In this document: positions 12,853-21,830 of the stretch, piece after piece
Layout: each line of letters starts with the position of its first letter
Position numbering within the stretch: position 1 is the stretch's first letter
Assembly (NCBI GenBank): GCA_963377175.1
Contig: CAUJNA010003829.1
Location: forward strand, 212,501 to 276,500
Length of the DNA stretch: 64,000 bases
Direction of reading: 5' to 3'
Source: Effrenium voratum
Lineage: Eukaryota; Sar; Dinophyceae; Suessiales; Symbiodiniaceae
Notes under the pieces: generated by a model
Databases searched by the model: none
The model's input: only the letters and a program-made list of their open reading frames with translations
What the model was told of the DNA's origin: nothing
Program-made: the position numbers and the translations under genes

Positions 12853-14658
12853 TCAGCAGAAGTTGCAGCCTAGTATCACGGTCGTTGTGGTGGTGGTGGT
12901 AGTGGTGGTGGTCGTGGTAGTTGTTGTAGTGGTGGTAGTTGTGGTAGTTGTGATGGTTGTGGTGGTGGTAGTTGTGGTAGTCATGGAAGGGGTGGTAGTG
13001 GATGTTGCGGCGATGGTAGTGATTGCCGTCGGTGTGGCATCTGTCGCTGCATCCGTCGGCGCTACTGTTGTCGTTGCTGCAGCTGTTGTTGGTGCTGCCG
13101 TAGTCGATGCTGCGGCTGCTGTCGTTGTCGGTGCTGCCATTGTCGTTCCTGCCATTGTAGTTGCTGCAGTCGTTGGTGCTGCCGTAGTCGATGCTGCGGC
13201 TGCTGCAGTTGTCGGTGCTGCCGTTGTCGTTCCTGCCGCAGTCGACGCTGCCGTTGTTGTTGTTGCTGCAGCTGTCGTTGGTGCGGCCGTTGTCGACGCT
13301 GCAGCTGCTGCCGTTGTCGTTGCCGCAGCAGTCGTTGGTGCTGCCGTTGTCGATGCTGCAGCTGCTGCCGTTGTCGTTGCTGCAGCAGTGGTTGGTGCTG
13401 CAGTTGTCGATGCTGCAGCTGCTGCTGTTGTCGGCGCTGCCGTTGTCGTTCCTGCCGCTGTCGTTCCTGCCGCTGTCAGCTCTGCCATTGTCGTCGCGGC
13501 AAATGTCATTGGTGCTGCCGTTGTCGATGCTACAACTGCTGAAGTTGTCGGCGCAGCCATTGTAGTTCCTGCCGCTGTCGGCGCTGCCGCTGTCATTGCC
13601 GCAGCTGTCGTTGCCTCAGCTGTTGCTGCCTCAGCTGTCGCTGCCGCTGCCGTTGTAGGTGCTGGATTTGCCGGCGGAGCTGTCGGCACATCTGCCTCTG
13701 TTGCAACCGCCTTGGCTCCAGAACTAGCGACCTCTAATTTTCTATTGGCACCTTTGCGAGCTCTCTGAGACGTCCCGAAAATCAAAGCCAAATCAAAGTG
13801 ACGCCTTTCAAGCAACTCAACCTGTCGGCATATCACCAACGCCAGGCAAAGGCGCGACTTGTTGCCAAAAAACAAGCAGGAGACCTTTAGCTGGACAGTG
13901 CGCAATGCGGGTGATGCTGCTGATGCTGCTGATGCTGCTGATGCTGCTGATGCTGCTGATGCTGCTGATGCTGCTGATGCTGCTGATGCTGCTGATGCTG
14001 CTGATGCTGCTGATGCTGCTGATGCTGCTGATGATGCTGATGCTATGAGCAGTGCTGATACTAATGCTTGGATGGTAAACTGAAAAAAACAAACAACACG
14101 TTCTGGAGGGAATTTCAGAAGTAGGGTAGAATGGGAGGTTTGCAGATTGAGCGCAGGCACTCGGGTCACAAGAAGAACCTGCAACACACGGCCAGTTGCA
14201 ATCCACGTTGTGTAAATGATTGGGTGATACAGTGATACAGGCCAGGCTGCGCATGGCAAAATAATGATCTGCGCGCATCGCACAAACAGCCAAGGCACCG
14301 TCGTGGTTGCGGCAGCAGAAGCCGGAGCTGAGGGTGCTGGCGCATCGCTTGCAGTGGCTTCGATGGCTGGTGCGGCCTTGGCCGCGGAAGTGGTGGAAGT
14401 TGTTGGGCTGGGCGTTGCTGCGGCTGCCAACGGTGTGGTTGTGTCTGGAGACGGGACGCGTGTTGACGAGATGTCACTGATGGATGTATTGTTTAATGCT
14501 GCTGCTGCCGCTGCCACTTCATACGCCACCTTCATTGCTTCATCATCGAGACCCTTGCTAGTAGTCGATGTCGAAGAAGTCTGCACCGACCAAGAACAAG
14601 TGGATTGTGTCTCAAACGAGCGGGGGTGTCCCTTAGCAACTCCGGCTACACAAGACAT
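12853..14658 (-). CDS. Thr/Ala-rich repetitive open frame, mucin-like if translated
   Basis: The minus strand is open for 601 codons with no stop. In translation order it has a mixed N-terminal part (DDEAMKVAYEVAAAAAALN, then Ser/Thr/Pro-rich), a stretch that reads like intron with an in-phase Ala/Ser microsatellite, then a long Thr/Ala/Pro repeat ending in poly-Thr. The repeat has a 19-residue period with TTAAPTTAAAT as core, resembling O-glycosylated surface proteins. The plus strand of the repeat is also open (Val/Ala-rich), so openness alone does not prove coding. I favour the minus strand because it is longer and agrees with neighbouring genes. A splice structure is likely but unresolved. 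Confidence 0.35.
   Translation of the reverse strand: MSCVAGVAKGHPRSFETQSTCSWSVQTSSTSTTSKGLDDEAMKVAYEVAAAAAALNNTSISDISSTRVPSPDTTTPLAAAATPSPTTSTTSAAKAAPAIEATASDAPAPSAPASAAATTTVPWLFVRCAQIIILPCAAWPVSLYHPIIYTTWIATGRVLQVLLVTRVPALNLQTSHSTLLLKFPPERVVCFFQFTIQALVSALLIASASSAASAASAASAASAASAASAASAASAASAASAASAASAASPALRTVQLKVSCLFFGNKSRLCLALVICRQVELLERRHFDLALIFGTSQRARKGANRKLEVASSGAKAVATEADVPTAPPANPAPTTAAAATAEAATAEATTAAAMTAAAPTAAGTTMAAPTTSAVVASTTAAPMTFAATTMAELTAAGTTAAGTTTAAPTTAAAAASTTAAPTTAAATTTAAAAASTTAAPTTAAATTTAAAAASTTAAPTTAAATTTTAASTAAGTTTAAPTTAAAAASTTAAPTTAATTMAGTTMAAPTTTAAAASTTAAPTTAAATTTVAPTDAATDATPTAITTIAATSTTTPSMTTTTTTTTTITTTTTTTTTTTTTTTTTTTTTTTTVILGCNFC
12880..13000 (+). repeat. GTG/GTT trinucleotide tract
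   Basis: Imperfect run of GTG, GTT, GTA and GTC triplets over about 120 bp. It encodes poly-Val on plus and poly-Thr on minus. Confidence 0.85.
13030..13650 (+). repeat. 57-bp minisatellite in an open frame
   Basis: Degenerate tandem copies of a 57-bp unit containing GTCGATGCTGCAGCTGCTGC and GTTGGTGCTGCC. The period is a multiple of three and keeps one frame open on each strand, which suggests expansion under a coding constraint or simply a trinucleotide origin. Confidence 0.75.
13906..14045 (+). repeat. GATGCTGCT nonamer tandem array
   Basis: About 14 near-perfect copies of a 9-bp unit in a row. It codes Asp-Ala-Ala on plus and Ala-Ala-Ser on minus. Confidence 0.95.
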
Positions 14659-15040
14659 GGACCCCTCAAAAAGGCCTCAGCACCTTAGGGTTGGAGAAAA
14701 GCCCTTGACCTCAAAAAGGAAAAGTTGCAACCCATTTTCAGGTTAGACCCTCCATGCCTTTCTGGCTCAAAATGACTGGACGCCAAAAGGTGACCGGTGG
14801 CAGTTGCATGGGATTCCTGAGAAAAAATCTGGGCAGTTTCTTGAGGGGTCCTGTAAATCTATATGTTTAGTGTTTTTTTTCTGTGCGCGGTTCCTTCCCC
14901 CCGAGCTTTGCCCACTCCCAGAATTTCTCCCCCAGACGTGCTCAACAGCGGGGCCCTTTGAACACAACTTCCCCATAGGTATGAGGTACGAAATACGTGT
15001 CCAATAAAAAGACTTAAAATGACTTCTTCTGGCAGCTGTA

Positions 15041-15136
15041 AACACAAACCCAAAGAGGCCCACCAGTTTGAGAAACTCCGCGGGCTCCTGCTGGTGGACT
15101 GGGGGAATGGTCAGGCCCTGGTCGTCCTGAGCACAA
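15041..15136 (-). CDS. duplicated host exon, copy A
   Basis: A minus-strand exon of 32 codons contains LTIPPVHQQEPAEFLKLVG followed by LFGFVFT. An almost identical copy lies at 28694-28790 in the same orientation. The two copies differ by a few bases, some silent (GAG/GAA, GTG/GTA) and two changing residues (G/D, V/F), which supports real coding. The hydrophobic end could be a membrane segment. The gene is not recognised. The reading frame breaks on both sides, as for an exon. Confidence 0.5.
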
Positions 15137-15189
15137 AAGGCACCTCTCCGTCCAAATTAACGCACGCAGCAATGAAAAAGGCTGTTGCG

Positions 15190-15837
15190 CGTTGTGTGTG
15201 GGTGCTGCATGTGTTGTGATTGTGTTGTCTGTGTGATTGTTGTGTGTGTGTGTGTGGGGGTGTGTGGTGTGTGTGTGTGTGTGTGTGGTTGTGCTGTGTG
15301 TGGGTGTGTGCGCGTGTGCTCTGTGTGTGTGTTGTGTGTCTGTTGCGCGTGTGCTGTGTGTTTGCGTTGTGTGTGTTGTGTGTGTGTGCGTGCTGTGCGT
15401 GTGTGTTGTGTGCGTGTGTTGTGTGCTGTGCGTGCCTGCGTGTGCGTGTGTGTGTGCTTGTGTATGTGTTTTGTATTTGTGTTGTGTGTGTGCTGTGTAT
15501 GTGTTGTGTGTGTGTGTGTTGTGAACGTGTGTTGTGTGTGTGTGTGTACGTTGTGAGCGTGGTGTGTGCTGTGTGAGTGGCGCGTCTGTGTGTGTGTGTG
15601 CGTGGGTGTGTGTGTGTGTGTGTCTGGGTGGGTGTTTCTGTGTGTTCTGTTGTGTGTGCTTTGCGTGCGTCGTGTGTGTGTGTGCGTTTGTTGTGTGAGT
15701 TGCGTGCACGTTCTGTTGTATGTGTGTATGTGTGCGGGCTTGCGCGCGCGCGTCCATGTGTGTGTGCGTGCGTGCGTGCGGGCGGGCCGGCGGGCGGGCG
15801 GGCGGACGGGCGGGCGGGCGGGCGGGCGGGCATGGGC

Positions 15838-15868
<31 letters not shown>

Positions 15869-16652
15869 CGAGTGTCTGTGTCTCTGTATGTGCGTGCACG
15901 TGTATCTGTGTGCGCGCGTGCCTGCGTGCGTGCGTGCGTGCGTGCGTGTGTGTGTGTGTGTGTGCATTTGTGTGTGTATTTGTGTATTTGTGTATTTGTG
16001 TGTATTTGTGTGTGTATTTGTGTGTGTATTTGTGTGTATTTGTGTGCATTCGTGTGTGTGCATTTGTGTGTGTATTTGTGCATTTGTGTGTGTGTATTTG
16101 TGTGTGTGTGCATTTGTGTGTGCATTTGTGTGTGTGTGTGTGTATTTGTGCGTATTTGTGTGCATTTGTGTGTGTGTATTTGTGTGTGTGTGTTTTTGTG
16201 TGTTTGTGTGTGTGCATTTGTGTGTGTATTTGTGCGTGTGTATTTGTGTGTGCATTTGTGTGTGTATGTGTGTGTGTGTGTGTGTATTTGTGTGTGTATT
16301 TGTGCGTGCATTTGTGTGTGCATTGATGTGTGCATTTGCGTGTGTGTATTTGTGTGCACTTGTGTGTGTATTTGTGTGTGTGTGTGTGCATTTGTGTGTG
16401 CATTTGTGTGTGTATTTGTGTGTGTGCGCGTGTGCGTGTGTGTGTGTGTGTGTGTGTTTGCGTGTCGGTGGGTGCGTGTGTCTGTGTGTGTGCGTGTGAA
16501 GAATTCATGTTGTGGGTGTCTGGGTCTGTGTGTGTGCGCGTGTGTGCGTGCGCGCGAACGCTTCCGTGCCTGCGCGCGTGTGCATATGAGCGTGTGCGTG
16601 TGTGTGTGCGTGCGCGCGTCTTTGCGCAAGTGTCTATGCGAGTGTGTGTGTG

Positions 16653-16724
<72 letters not shown>

Positions 16725-16786
16725 TGGGTGTGTGTGTGGTTGTGTGTGTGTGTGTGTTTGCGTGTCGGTGGGTGTGTGTGTGTGGG

Positions 16787-16854
<68 letters not shown>

Positions 16855-17950
16855 TGTGTGTGTGTGTGTGTCTGCGTGTGTGTGTGTGTGTGTGTATGTG
16901 TGTGTATGTGTGTGTCTGTGTGTGTGTGTCTGTGCGTGTGTGTCTGTGCGTGTCTGTGTGTGTCTGTGTGTGTGTCTGTGCGTGTCTGTGCGCGTCCGTG
17001 TGTGTGGCTGCTTGTCTCTGCGTGTCTCTGTGTGTCTCTGTGCGTCTCTGTGTGTGTATGTCTGTTTGTGTGTCTGTGTGTCTGTGTGGCTGTGTGTGTG
17101 TGCCTGCATCTGTGGGTCTGTGTGTTTGCGTGTCTGTGTGTGTGTGCCTGTGTCTGTGTGTGTCTGTGTCTTTCTGCATGTGTGTCTGTGTGTGTGTTTG
17201 TGTCAGCGCGTTTGTTTGTTTATGTGCGCGTGTGTGCATTTTTGTGTTTGTGTGTCTGCGCGAATGCTCTCTGCGTGTGTGTGTTTGAGTATGCGTGTGT
17301 CTCTGTGTGTGTGTCTGCGTGTGTCTGCGTGCGTGCGTGTATGCGCATGTGTCTGCGTGTCTCTGTGTCTCTGTGTGTCTCTGTGCGTCTCTGTGTGTGT
17401 GTCTCTGTGTGTGTGTCTGTGCGCGTGTGTCTGTGTGTGTGTGTTGTCTGTGTGTGTGTGTGTGTGCGTGTCTGCGTGTCTGCGTGTCTGTGTGTGTGTG
17501 TGTCTGTGTGTGTGTCTGCGCGTGTTGTGTGTGTGTGTTTGTGTGTCTGTGTGTGTGTCTCTGTGTGTGTGTGTGTCTCTGTGTGTGTCTCTGTGTCTCT
17601 GTGTCTCTGTGTCTCTGCGTCTCTGTGTCTCTGTGTGTGTGTCTGTGTGTCTGTGTGTGTGTCTGTGTGTGTGTTTGTCTGTGTCTCTGTGTCTCTGTGT
17701 CTCTGTGTCTCTGAGTCTCTGTGTCTCTGAGTCTCTGTGTGTCTGTGTCTGCGTGTCTGTGTGTTTGTGTGTCTGTGTGTCTGTGCGCTTGTGTGTCTGT
17801 GTGTCTGTGTATCTGTGTGTCTGTGTGTCTGTGTGTGTGGGTATGTGTGTGTGTTGTGTGTGTGTGGGGGGGGTGGGTGTGTGGGTGTGTGTCTGTGTGT
17901 GTGGGCGTGGGTGTGGGTAGGCGTGTGTGGGTGTTTGGGTGTGTAGGAGT
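15190..17950 (+). repeat. 2.8-kb GT-rich microsatellite
   Basis: Continuous alternating purine-pyrimidine DNA dominated by GT, with GTGC, GTGTCT, GTGTATTT and GCGG variants grouped into sub-blocks. Examples are GTGTATTTGTGTGCATTT blocks at 15.96-16.43 kb, GTGC blocks at 16.66-16.86 kb and GTGTCTCT blocks at 17.35-17.75 kb. Long open frames on both strands (Val/Cys on plus, Thr/His on minus) are a consequence of the repeat and not genes. Such DNA readily adopts the Z form. Confidence 0.95.
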
Positions 17951-18172
17951 AGTCGGGGGGGGGCATGCCTAGCAACAATTGCTTTCACAAGTCCGCCCCC
18001 CACCCTACAACTTGTTTCATGTTTTCAACGCACAAACATCTTCACCCCCCTCGGGCAGAACTTATTTTCTAGAAATCAATGCAGGCACCGCAATATGTTC
18101 TTTTCATCTCCCAAAAATCAAAAGAACATACCAACACAATTTTTCTACATCAGTTTTTCATTTGTCTATGCA

Positions 18173-18506
18173 TTAATACTTTAGATGACTTTTATAGAAG
18201 TCTTCTCTAATGTGTTTTGTACATATGGCACACTCAATCGTTTTTACAGGGTGTAATTCTTCCTCTCGTGCCTTAAGATTTCGTAAGTGCTTCAGCGTTT
18301 CTTCGTGTTTTGCTTTCCTCGCACTTTTTATCATGCATTTACACACTTCGCATTCTGCCTTTTTTTTGCCTGCCTCTCGTTGTTGAGCTAAAACTTTGTC
18401 GCATGATTTTGTACCCTCTTTGAAATCACTTATTATCATATTTTCCTACATCTCGGGCATCTTTTCAGCTCGCTTTCCATTGCCGTATAATGCCCTTTGT
18501 TTCTTT
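18173..18506 (-). pseudogene. small zinc-finger protein, frameshifted near its N-terminus
   Basis: The main minus-strand frame (from about 18439 down) has CEVC followed by a His pair (HEETLKH) and a second unit CAIC with a late His. Just upstream, in another frame, a start codon leads into LKRCPRCRK, and the downstream frame resumes with SDFKEGTKSC. A single indel near 18440-18455 would join the two, giving three Cys/His clusters. Small multi-finger proteins of this kind are common in large DNA viruses and Polinton-like viruses; a nucleic-acid-binding role is inferred. Confidence 0.5.
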
Positions 18507-18725
18507 ACATATGTTAGGGCAGAAAATATGTATTTTATAAAAAAAACCTCCCTTCGTTTCATCAGTTTCAAATATTTTAATAGGCGTGGTCTCCCTGGTA
18601 GGATTTTATCTTCAATGTATAAAACGCTATACTTACAATAGAATTATAACATATAAGGGTATAAATGTTACAATGATAGTGTGGTTTTAATCATTATGGG
18701 TTAAAATAATAGTCAGGCAATATGT
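18440..18725. other. AT-rich intergenic region
   Basis: Mostly non-coding between two minus-strand genes, apart from the N-terminal piece of the zinc-finger gene at its left edge. No repeat or hairpin stands out. Confidence 0.4.
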
Positions 18726-18947
18726 CTAATCTACATATTTATCTATATCATCTTTATCTATATATTTGATATTGTCTTTTCCTATTTTTGAATAAATATA
18801 TTCCCAGAAAAACAAATTAACTAGTAGACATACTTTATATTTAGTGTTGTAGTAATACCATGTACTATATTTAGTTATTCTAAATTCATTCAAGACCTCG
18901 TTTATTTTGTCTTTACTTAATAAATGCCAATCAATCGCTTCAAACAT
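18726..18947 (-). CDS. small hypothetical protein
   Basis: An intact 73-residue frame starting MFEAIDWHLLSKDKINEVL, rich in Tyr, Lys and Asp. It follows the Cys-rich gene 18980-19336 with a 32-bp gap, so the two are probably co-transcribed. A second Cys-rich gene (19692-19967) is likewise followed by a 73-residue frame, which suggests a duplicated two-gene module. No family recognised. Confidence 0.5.
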   Translation of the reverse strand: MFEAIDWHLLSKDKINEVLNEFRITKYSTWYYYNTKYKVCLLVNLFFWEYIYSKIGKDNIKYIDKDDIDKYVD

Positions 18948-18979
18948 GTCTCAATTTTTTTAGCAAATGATTTATATGG

Positions 18980-19336
18980 TTAAATTGCGTTTGTCCCTCC
19001 AAACCTCTTAATTAAATCTTCATTACTAAAGAATTTATCAATTTCTTTTTCAACTGACTTTCTGGAAATCTTATGGGAAAAGTGTATAGGAAATCTTGTT
19101 TGGTGTTGCATAAAGAATTTTAATTGTAATTGAAACTTTGTATATCCCTTATCCTTATGTTCTTCAACAAAAAACTGTTCAAGGTCTCTTGTTATACAGC
19201 ATTGGTTACAATATACATCGTATTCACTTGTTTTATTGCATAGATTGACGGGAAATAGCTTATACAATGTTATATTAACATCATTCCTTCTAGTTTTACA
19301 ACATTCGCACTTTGAATTATTAAATAGCATTTTCAC
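18980..19336 (-). CDS. Cys-rich zinc-binding-like protein A
   Basis: An intact 118-residue frame. It has CECC near residue 10, an LYKLF motif, then CNQCC near residue 45. The paired Cys motifs suggest a zinc site, and the C-terminal half is basic and aromatic. Its order of motifs matches the protein at 19692-19967 (KCHDCC, LYKLN, CRTC), so I treat them as paralogues. The start is supported by a conserved upstream block. Confidence 0.6.
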   Translation of the reverse strand: MKMLFNNSKCECCKTRRNDVNITLYKLFPVNLCNKTSEYDVYCNQCCITRDLEQFFVEEHKDKGYTKFQLQLKFFMQHQTRFPIHFSHKISRKSVEKEIDKFFSNEDLIKRFGGTNAI

Positions 19337-19393
19337 TATAATATATATTTATAGTGTTTATTTCTTTAAACACTTTTTTACAAGAAATAATGT
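19333..19393 (-). promoter_or_regulatory. conserved upstream block, copy 1
   Basis: Read on minus, this has CTTGTAAAAAAGTGTTTAAA, then GAAATAAACACTATAAATAT, then TATATTATAGTG, ending at the ATG of the Cys-rich gene A. The same block lies before gene B at 19968-20026. Conservation of non-coding DNA directly ahead of two starts marks it as a likely promoter with a TATA-like core. Confidence 0.6.
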
Positions 19394-19427
19394 TAAATAT
19401 TGAAATATAATTACAACATATAATATT

Positions 19428-19649
19428 CTACATGTTATTATTATAGTATGATGATAATTTCAGTTCAGGATAACTATTTAATTGATACATCTTACCTCTT
19501 TCATACATCATTTTAACAATAATATTACTATATCCCACTGTATTGTTAACATTAAACTTGTCACTTTCAATAAATAACTTGATATGTTCTTTAACATCGT
19601 CTCCTTCTTTTCTTTGATACTCCAACATCTTTAATATGTTCTCAATCAT
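19428..19649 (-). CDS. small hypothetical protein
   Basis: An intact 73-residue frame starting MIENILKMLEYQRKEGDDV, rich in Asn, Lys and Tyr, probably helical at the N-terminus. It follows Cys-rich gene B by about 42 bp on the same strand. No family recognised. Confidence 0.45.
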   Translation of the reverse strand: MIENILKMLEYQRKEGDDVKEHIKLFIESDKFNVNNTVGYSNIIVKMMYERGKMYQLNSYPELKLSSYYNNNM

Positions 19650-19691
19650 TTCATACTTTTCTTACTGATTTTAAGAAACTGTTTAACATAA

Positions 19692-19967
19692 TCATGAGGA
19701 TGAACCACATAGAAATATTAAAATATCATCTTCTACATTTCTATTATTTCTTCTTTTTATTCTCAACACACAATTGATTATATATTGAGTATCTCTCCAT
19801 TCCTGACAAGTTCTACATACATCTTCTTCACCCAAAGCATAGTCAACAATATTATTCACTATACCATTAGGTAAATTCAATTTATATAATTCCATATTTT
19901 CTTTTTTGAAGTGGCAACAGTCGTGGCATTTCTTATTGGTATAATTTTTGATTTCGGTCTCCACCAT
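19692..19967 (-). CDS. Cys-rich zinc-binding-like protein B
   Basis: An intact 91-residue frame. KCHDCCHFKKEN near residue 13 and CRTCQEW near residue 52 form a likely four-Cys zinc site, with LYKLNLPNGIVNNIVDYALG between them. The motif order is shared with protein A at 18980-19336. Its start follows copy 2 of the conserved upstream block. Function unknown; nucleic-acid binding is possible. Confidence 0.6.
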   Translation of the reverse strand: MVETEIKNYTNKKCHDCCHFKKENMELYKLNLPNGIVNNIVDYALGEEDVCRTCQEWRDTQYIINCVLRIKRRNNRNVEDDILIFLCGSSS

Positions 19968-20026
19968 TTCTATTATAATATATATAGTTTTTATTTCTTT
20001 AAATACTTTTTTCCAAGAAACTAATT
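19968..20026 (-). promoter_or_regulatory. conserved upstream block, copy 2
   Basis: Read on minus: CTTGGAAAAAAGTATTTAAA, then GAAATAAAAACTATATATAT, then TATAATAGAA before the ATG of Cys-rich gene B. It matches copy 1 over most of its length. Confidence 0.6.
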
Positions 20027-20926
20027 TATACCTTTAATAACTCATGTCTCAAAAATGCCCTGTCAGAATTTTCAATATAATAATATTCCTGTCCTAACTT
20101 CTTTTCAATCTTTGCTATTTTGTAGGTTTGTTTAGTCCAACGGCTTGTGCGTTCCTTTTCTGTTATTCCTTTCTTCCTTGCTATTTTGACTTCATCTGAG
20201 GTTTTCAACTCAGGATATTTCTGGCCATTCTTGCATCAGTTGCAATGTTGAGCCCTACGGTCGAGTGATTTTTTGGTTGTCTTGCTTCCTGCGGTGTGTG
20301 TCCAGTTGTAGAATGAACCATTTTATTATTATAAGTAAGTAATACTTCAAAATTATAATCTGTCCATTGTATATGTTCCTTTCCTTTTTTCTCATCGTGT
20401 TCAATCCGCTTATACAGCATTTGCTTGTATGTGCGCACAAATCGTTCAGCCATTGGAGCATGTCCTCTTGTCAAATATAATTCAATGCCTTCTTTTTTGA
20501 AATAATATTGAATAATGCTTGTTGTAAATGAACCTTCCATATCTCCATAAACCATTTTCGGCTTCCTTCCCATTTTGTGCAATCCTTCTACTATTCCATG
20601 CGCTACATCTTCAGGTTGTTTAGATTTGATAGGTATAACAACTGCATATTTTGTGAAAGCGTCAATAAATAAGAAAGCAAAAGCAACCCTATTTTTTGGA
20701 TTTGTTAAATCACTGAAAAAGAATAAGTCCATCTGACATTCCCAGTATGGTTCTTTCGGAATAAAACTGCTATATCCTCTCATTTTAGTTTTTTTAGTTC
20801 AACATTATTTTTTAAAAATGCTTCAATATCTGCCATTGTTATGCTTTCATCCTTTGCCCTACTGTCCTTAAGTGTGGTGGCTGTACTTCCAAAACCTCCC
20901 TTGTCAAAATAAACATCTTTTGTCAT
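20026..20926 (-). pseudogene. Polinton-type integrase (retroviral-like, DDE), broken in three
   Basis: Three consecutive minus-strand frames make up one integrase. The first (20926-20780, 48 residues) resembles the N-terminal region of Polinton integrases. The second (20783-20205, 192 residues) is the catalytic core with Asp in CQMDLFF, Asp in VYGDMEG and Glu in MAERFVRTYK. The third (from about 20235 to 20026) ends in RHELLKV, typical of the SH3-like C-terminal domain with an upstream RW..TYKI motif. Frames change in an A-rich run near 20780-20800 and again near 20226-20235. The enzyme would insert the element into host DNA. All three catalytic residues remain, but the gene cannot be read through as written. 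Confidence 0.85.
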
Positions 20927-20936
20927 GATACTAAAG

Positions 20937-21560
20937 AATATATTTTATTTTTCTTCTGGTTCTTGTTCTGGTTGTTGTTGTAGCCATTGATGGTGTTTTT
21001 CGGTTTTCTCATGTCTTCGTAAATAGTTTTGGATACCTTTGACCCAGATTGACAAATAACAATTTCACGTTTGATTTGGTTTAATCTGTCTTTGTTTTGT
21101 TGCTAGTATTTTTTGCAGGTTTCAATGTCGTTGTCTCTACATTCTTGGTGATACGCCTTTCTCATTGTATTGCAGTATTCTCGGTGGTTGTAAAAGTAGT
21201 CGTTGATTTTCTTAATTTTAGTTTCCCTGTTGTCTTGATACCATTCTGTCTTGCTTCTACCTTCTTCTCTCTTATTTACACATTTATTTTTGTTCGTATA
21301 ATATCCTTCTCTTGCCTCCAGCTCCTTTTTGCTATTACACGGGTAATCTTCTATCCATTCAATTTACAATTTTCAACATCGAATTCATCGAATATTGTGA
21401 ATACAGTATTTCTATATGTTTTGCCTTTAAGGTACTGCGTGTATTTGGATCTATGTCTTGCCATTCTTTGGCTTAATTCTTCACAAGTAGAACCTATATA
21501 ACATTTATTGTATCCAACATCTGCGATTTTGTAAATTTTGCATTTCTCATATCTATTCAT
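20937..21560 (-). pseudogene. GIY-YIG endonuclease, frameshifted
   Basis: The first 69 codons give the GIY-YIG core: KIYKIADVGYN, then CYIGSTCEELSQRMARHR. Near 21358 the frame changes, and the next frame continues with the expected WIEDYPC and ELEAREGYY, which holds the catalytic Glu. A long charged helical tail follows, interrupted by an in-frame TAG near 21102. GIY-YIG nucleases of this short form are common in large DNA viruses and Polinton-like viruses; they cut DNA and may act in repair, homing or exclusion. The gene abuts the integrase on the same strand. Confidence 0.75.
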
Positions 21561-21599
21561 ATCCTTACTTATCTTAAGTTATCTTTTCTTTAAACCAAT

Positions 21600-21824
21600 T
21601 TATTTAGCACTACAATTGCAATATTTACACCACGCTTCGCAGTTGTCTTTTTCATGTGCATACAGGTTGCATTTTCTTTGGGCTGTCATATTACTATTTA
21701 TTGCTCCATTATTTATGTCTATGTCAAGCCCTGAACTGCATTTATTACATCTGGTATTAAGCCTGTCAAATAACCATTTGACATCTATAAATTTATTTTC
21801 ATTTATCTCCCTTTGAGATTTCAT
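21600..21824 (-). CDS. HNH-like / treble-clef zinc protein
   Basis: 74 residues. CNKC near residue 26 and CKYCNC near the C-terminus flank AHEKDNCEAWC, the pattern of HNH-type nucleases of viruses (C..C, then H..N, then C..C). A canonical catalytic His pair is not clear, so it could be a non-catalytic zinc fold. Its N-terminus lies only 7 bp from the GC-rich R insertion at 21831, so the upstream part or promoter may have been displaced. Confidence 0.5.
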   Translation of the reverse strand: MKSQREINENKFIDVKWLFDRLNTRCNKCSSGLDIDINNGAINSNMTAQRKCNLYAHEKDNCEAWCKYCNCSAK

Positions 21825-21830
21825 GTCTTG

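Noticed and set aside
12683..13768. 361-codon plus-strand Val/Ala-rich open frame
   Set aside because: It is the complement of the Thr/Ala repeat; shorter than the minus frame and on the opposite strand to all supported host exons.
15014..18003. Very long open frames in the GT tract (Thr/His-rich on minus, Val/Cys-rich on plus, up to 784 codons)
   Set aside because: They are open only because GT-type repeats lack stop codons; several overlap in all frames and there is no non-repeat coding context.
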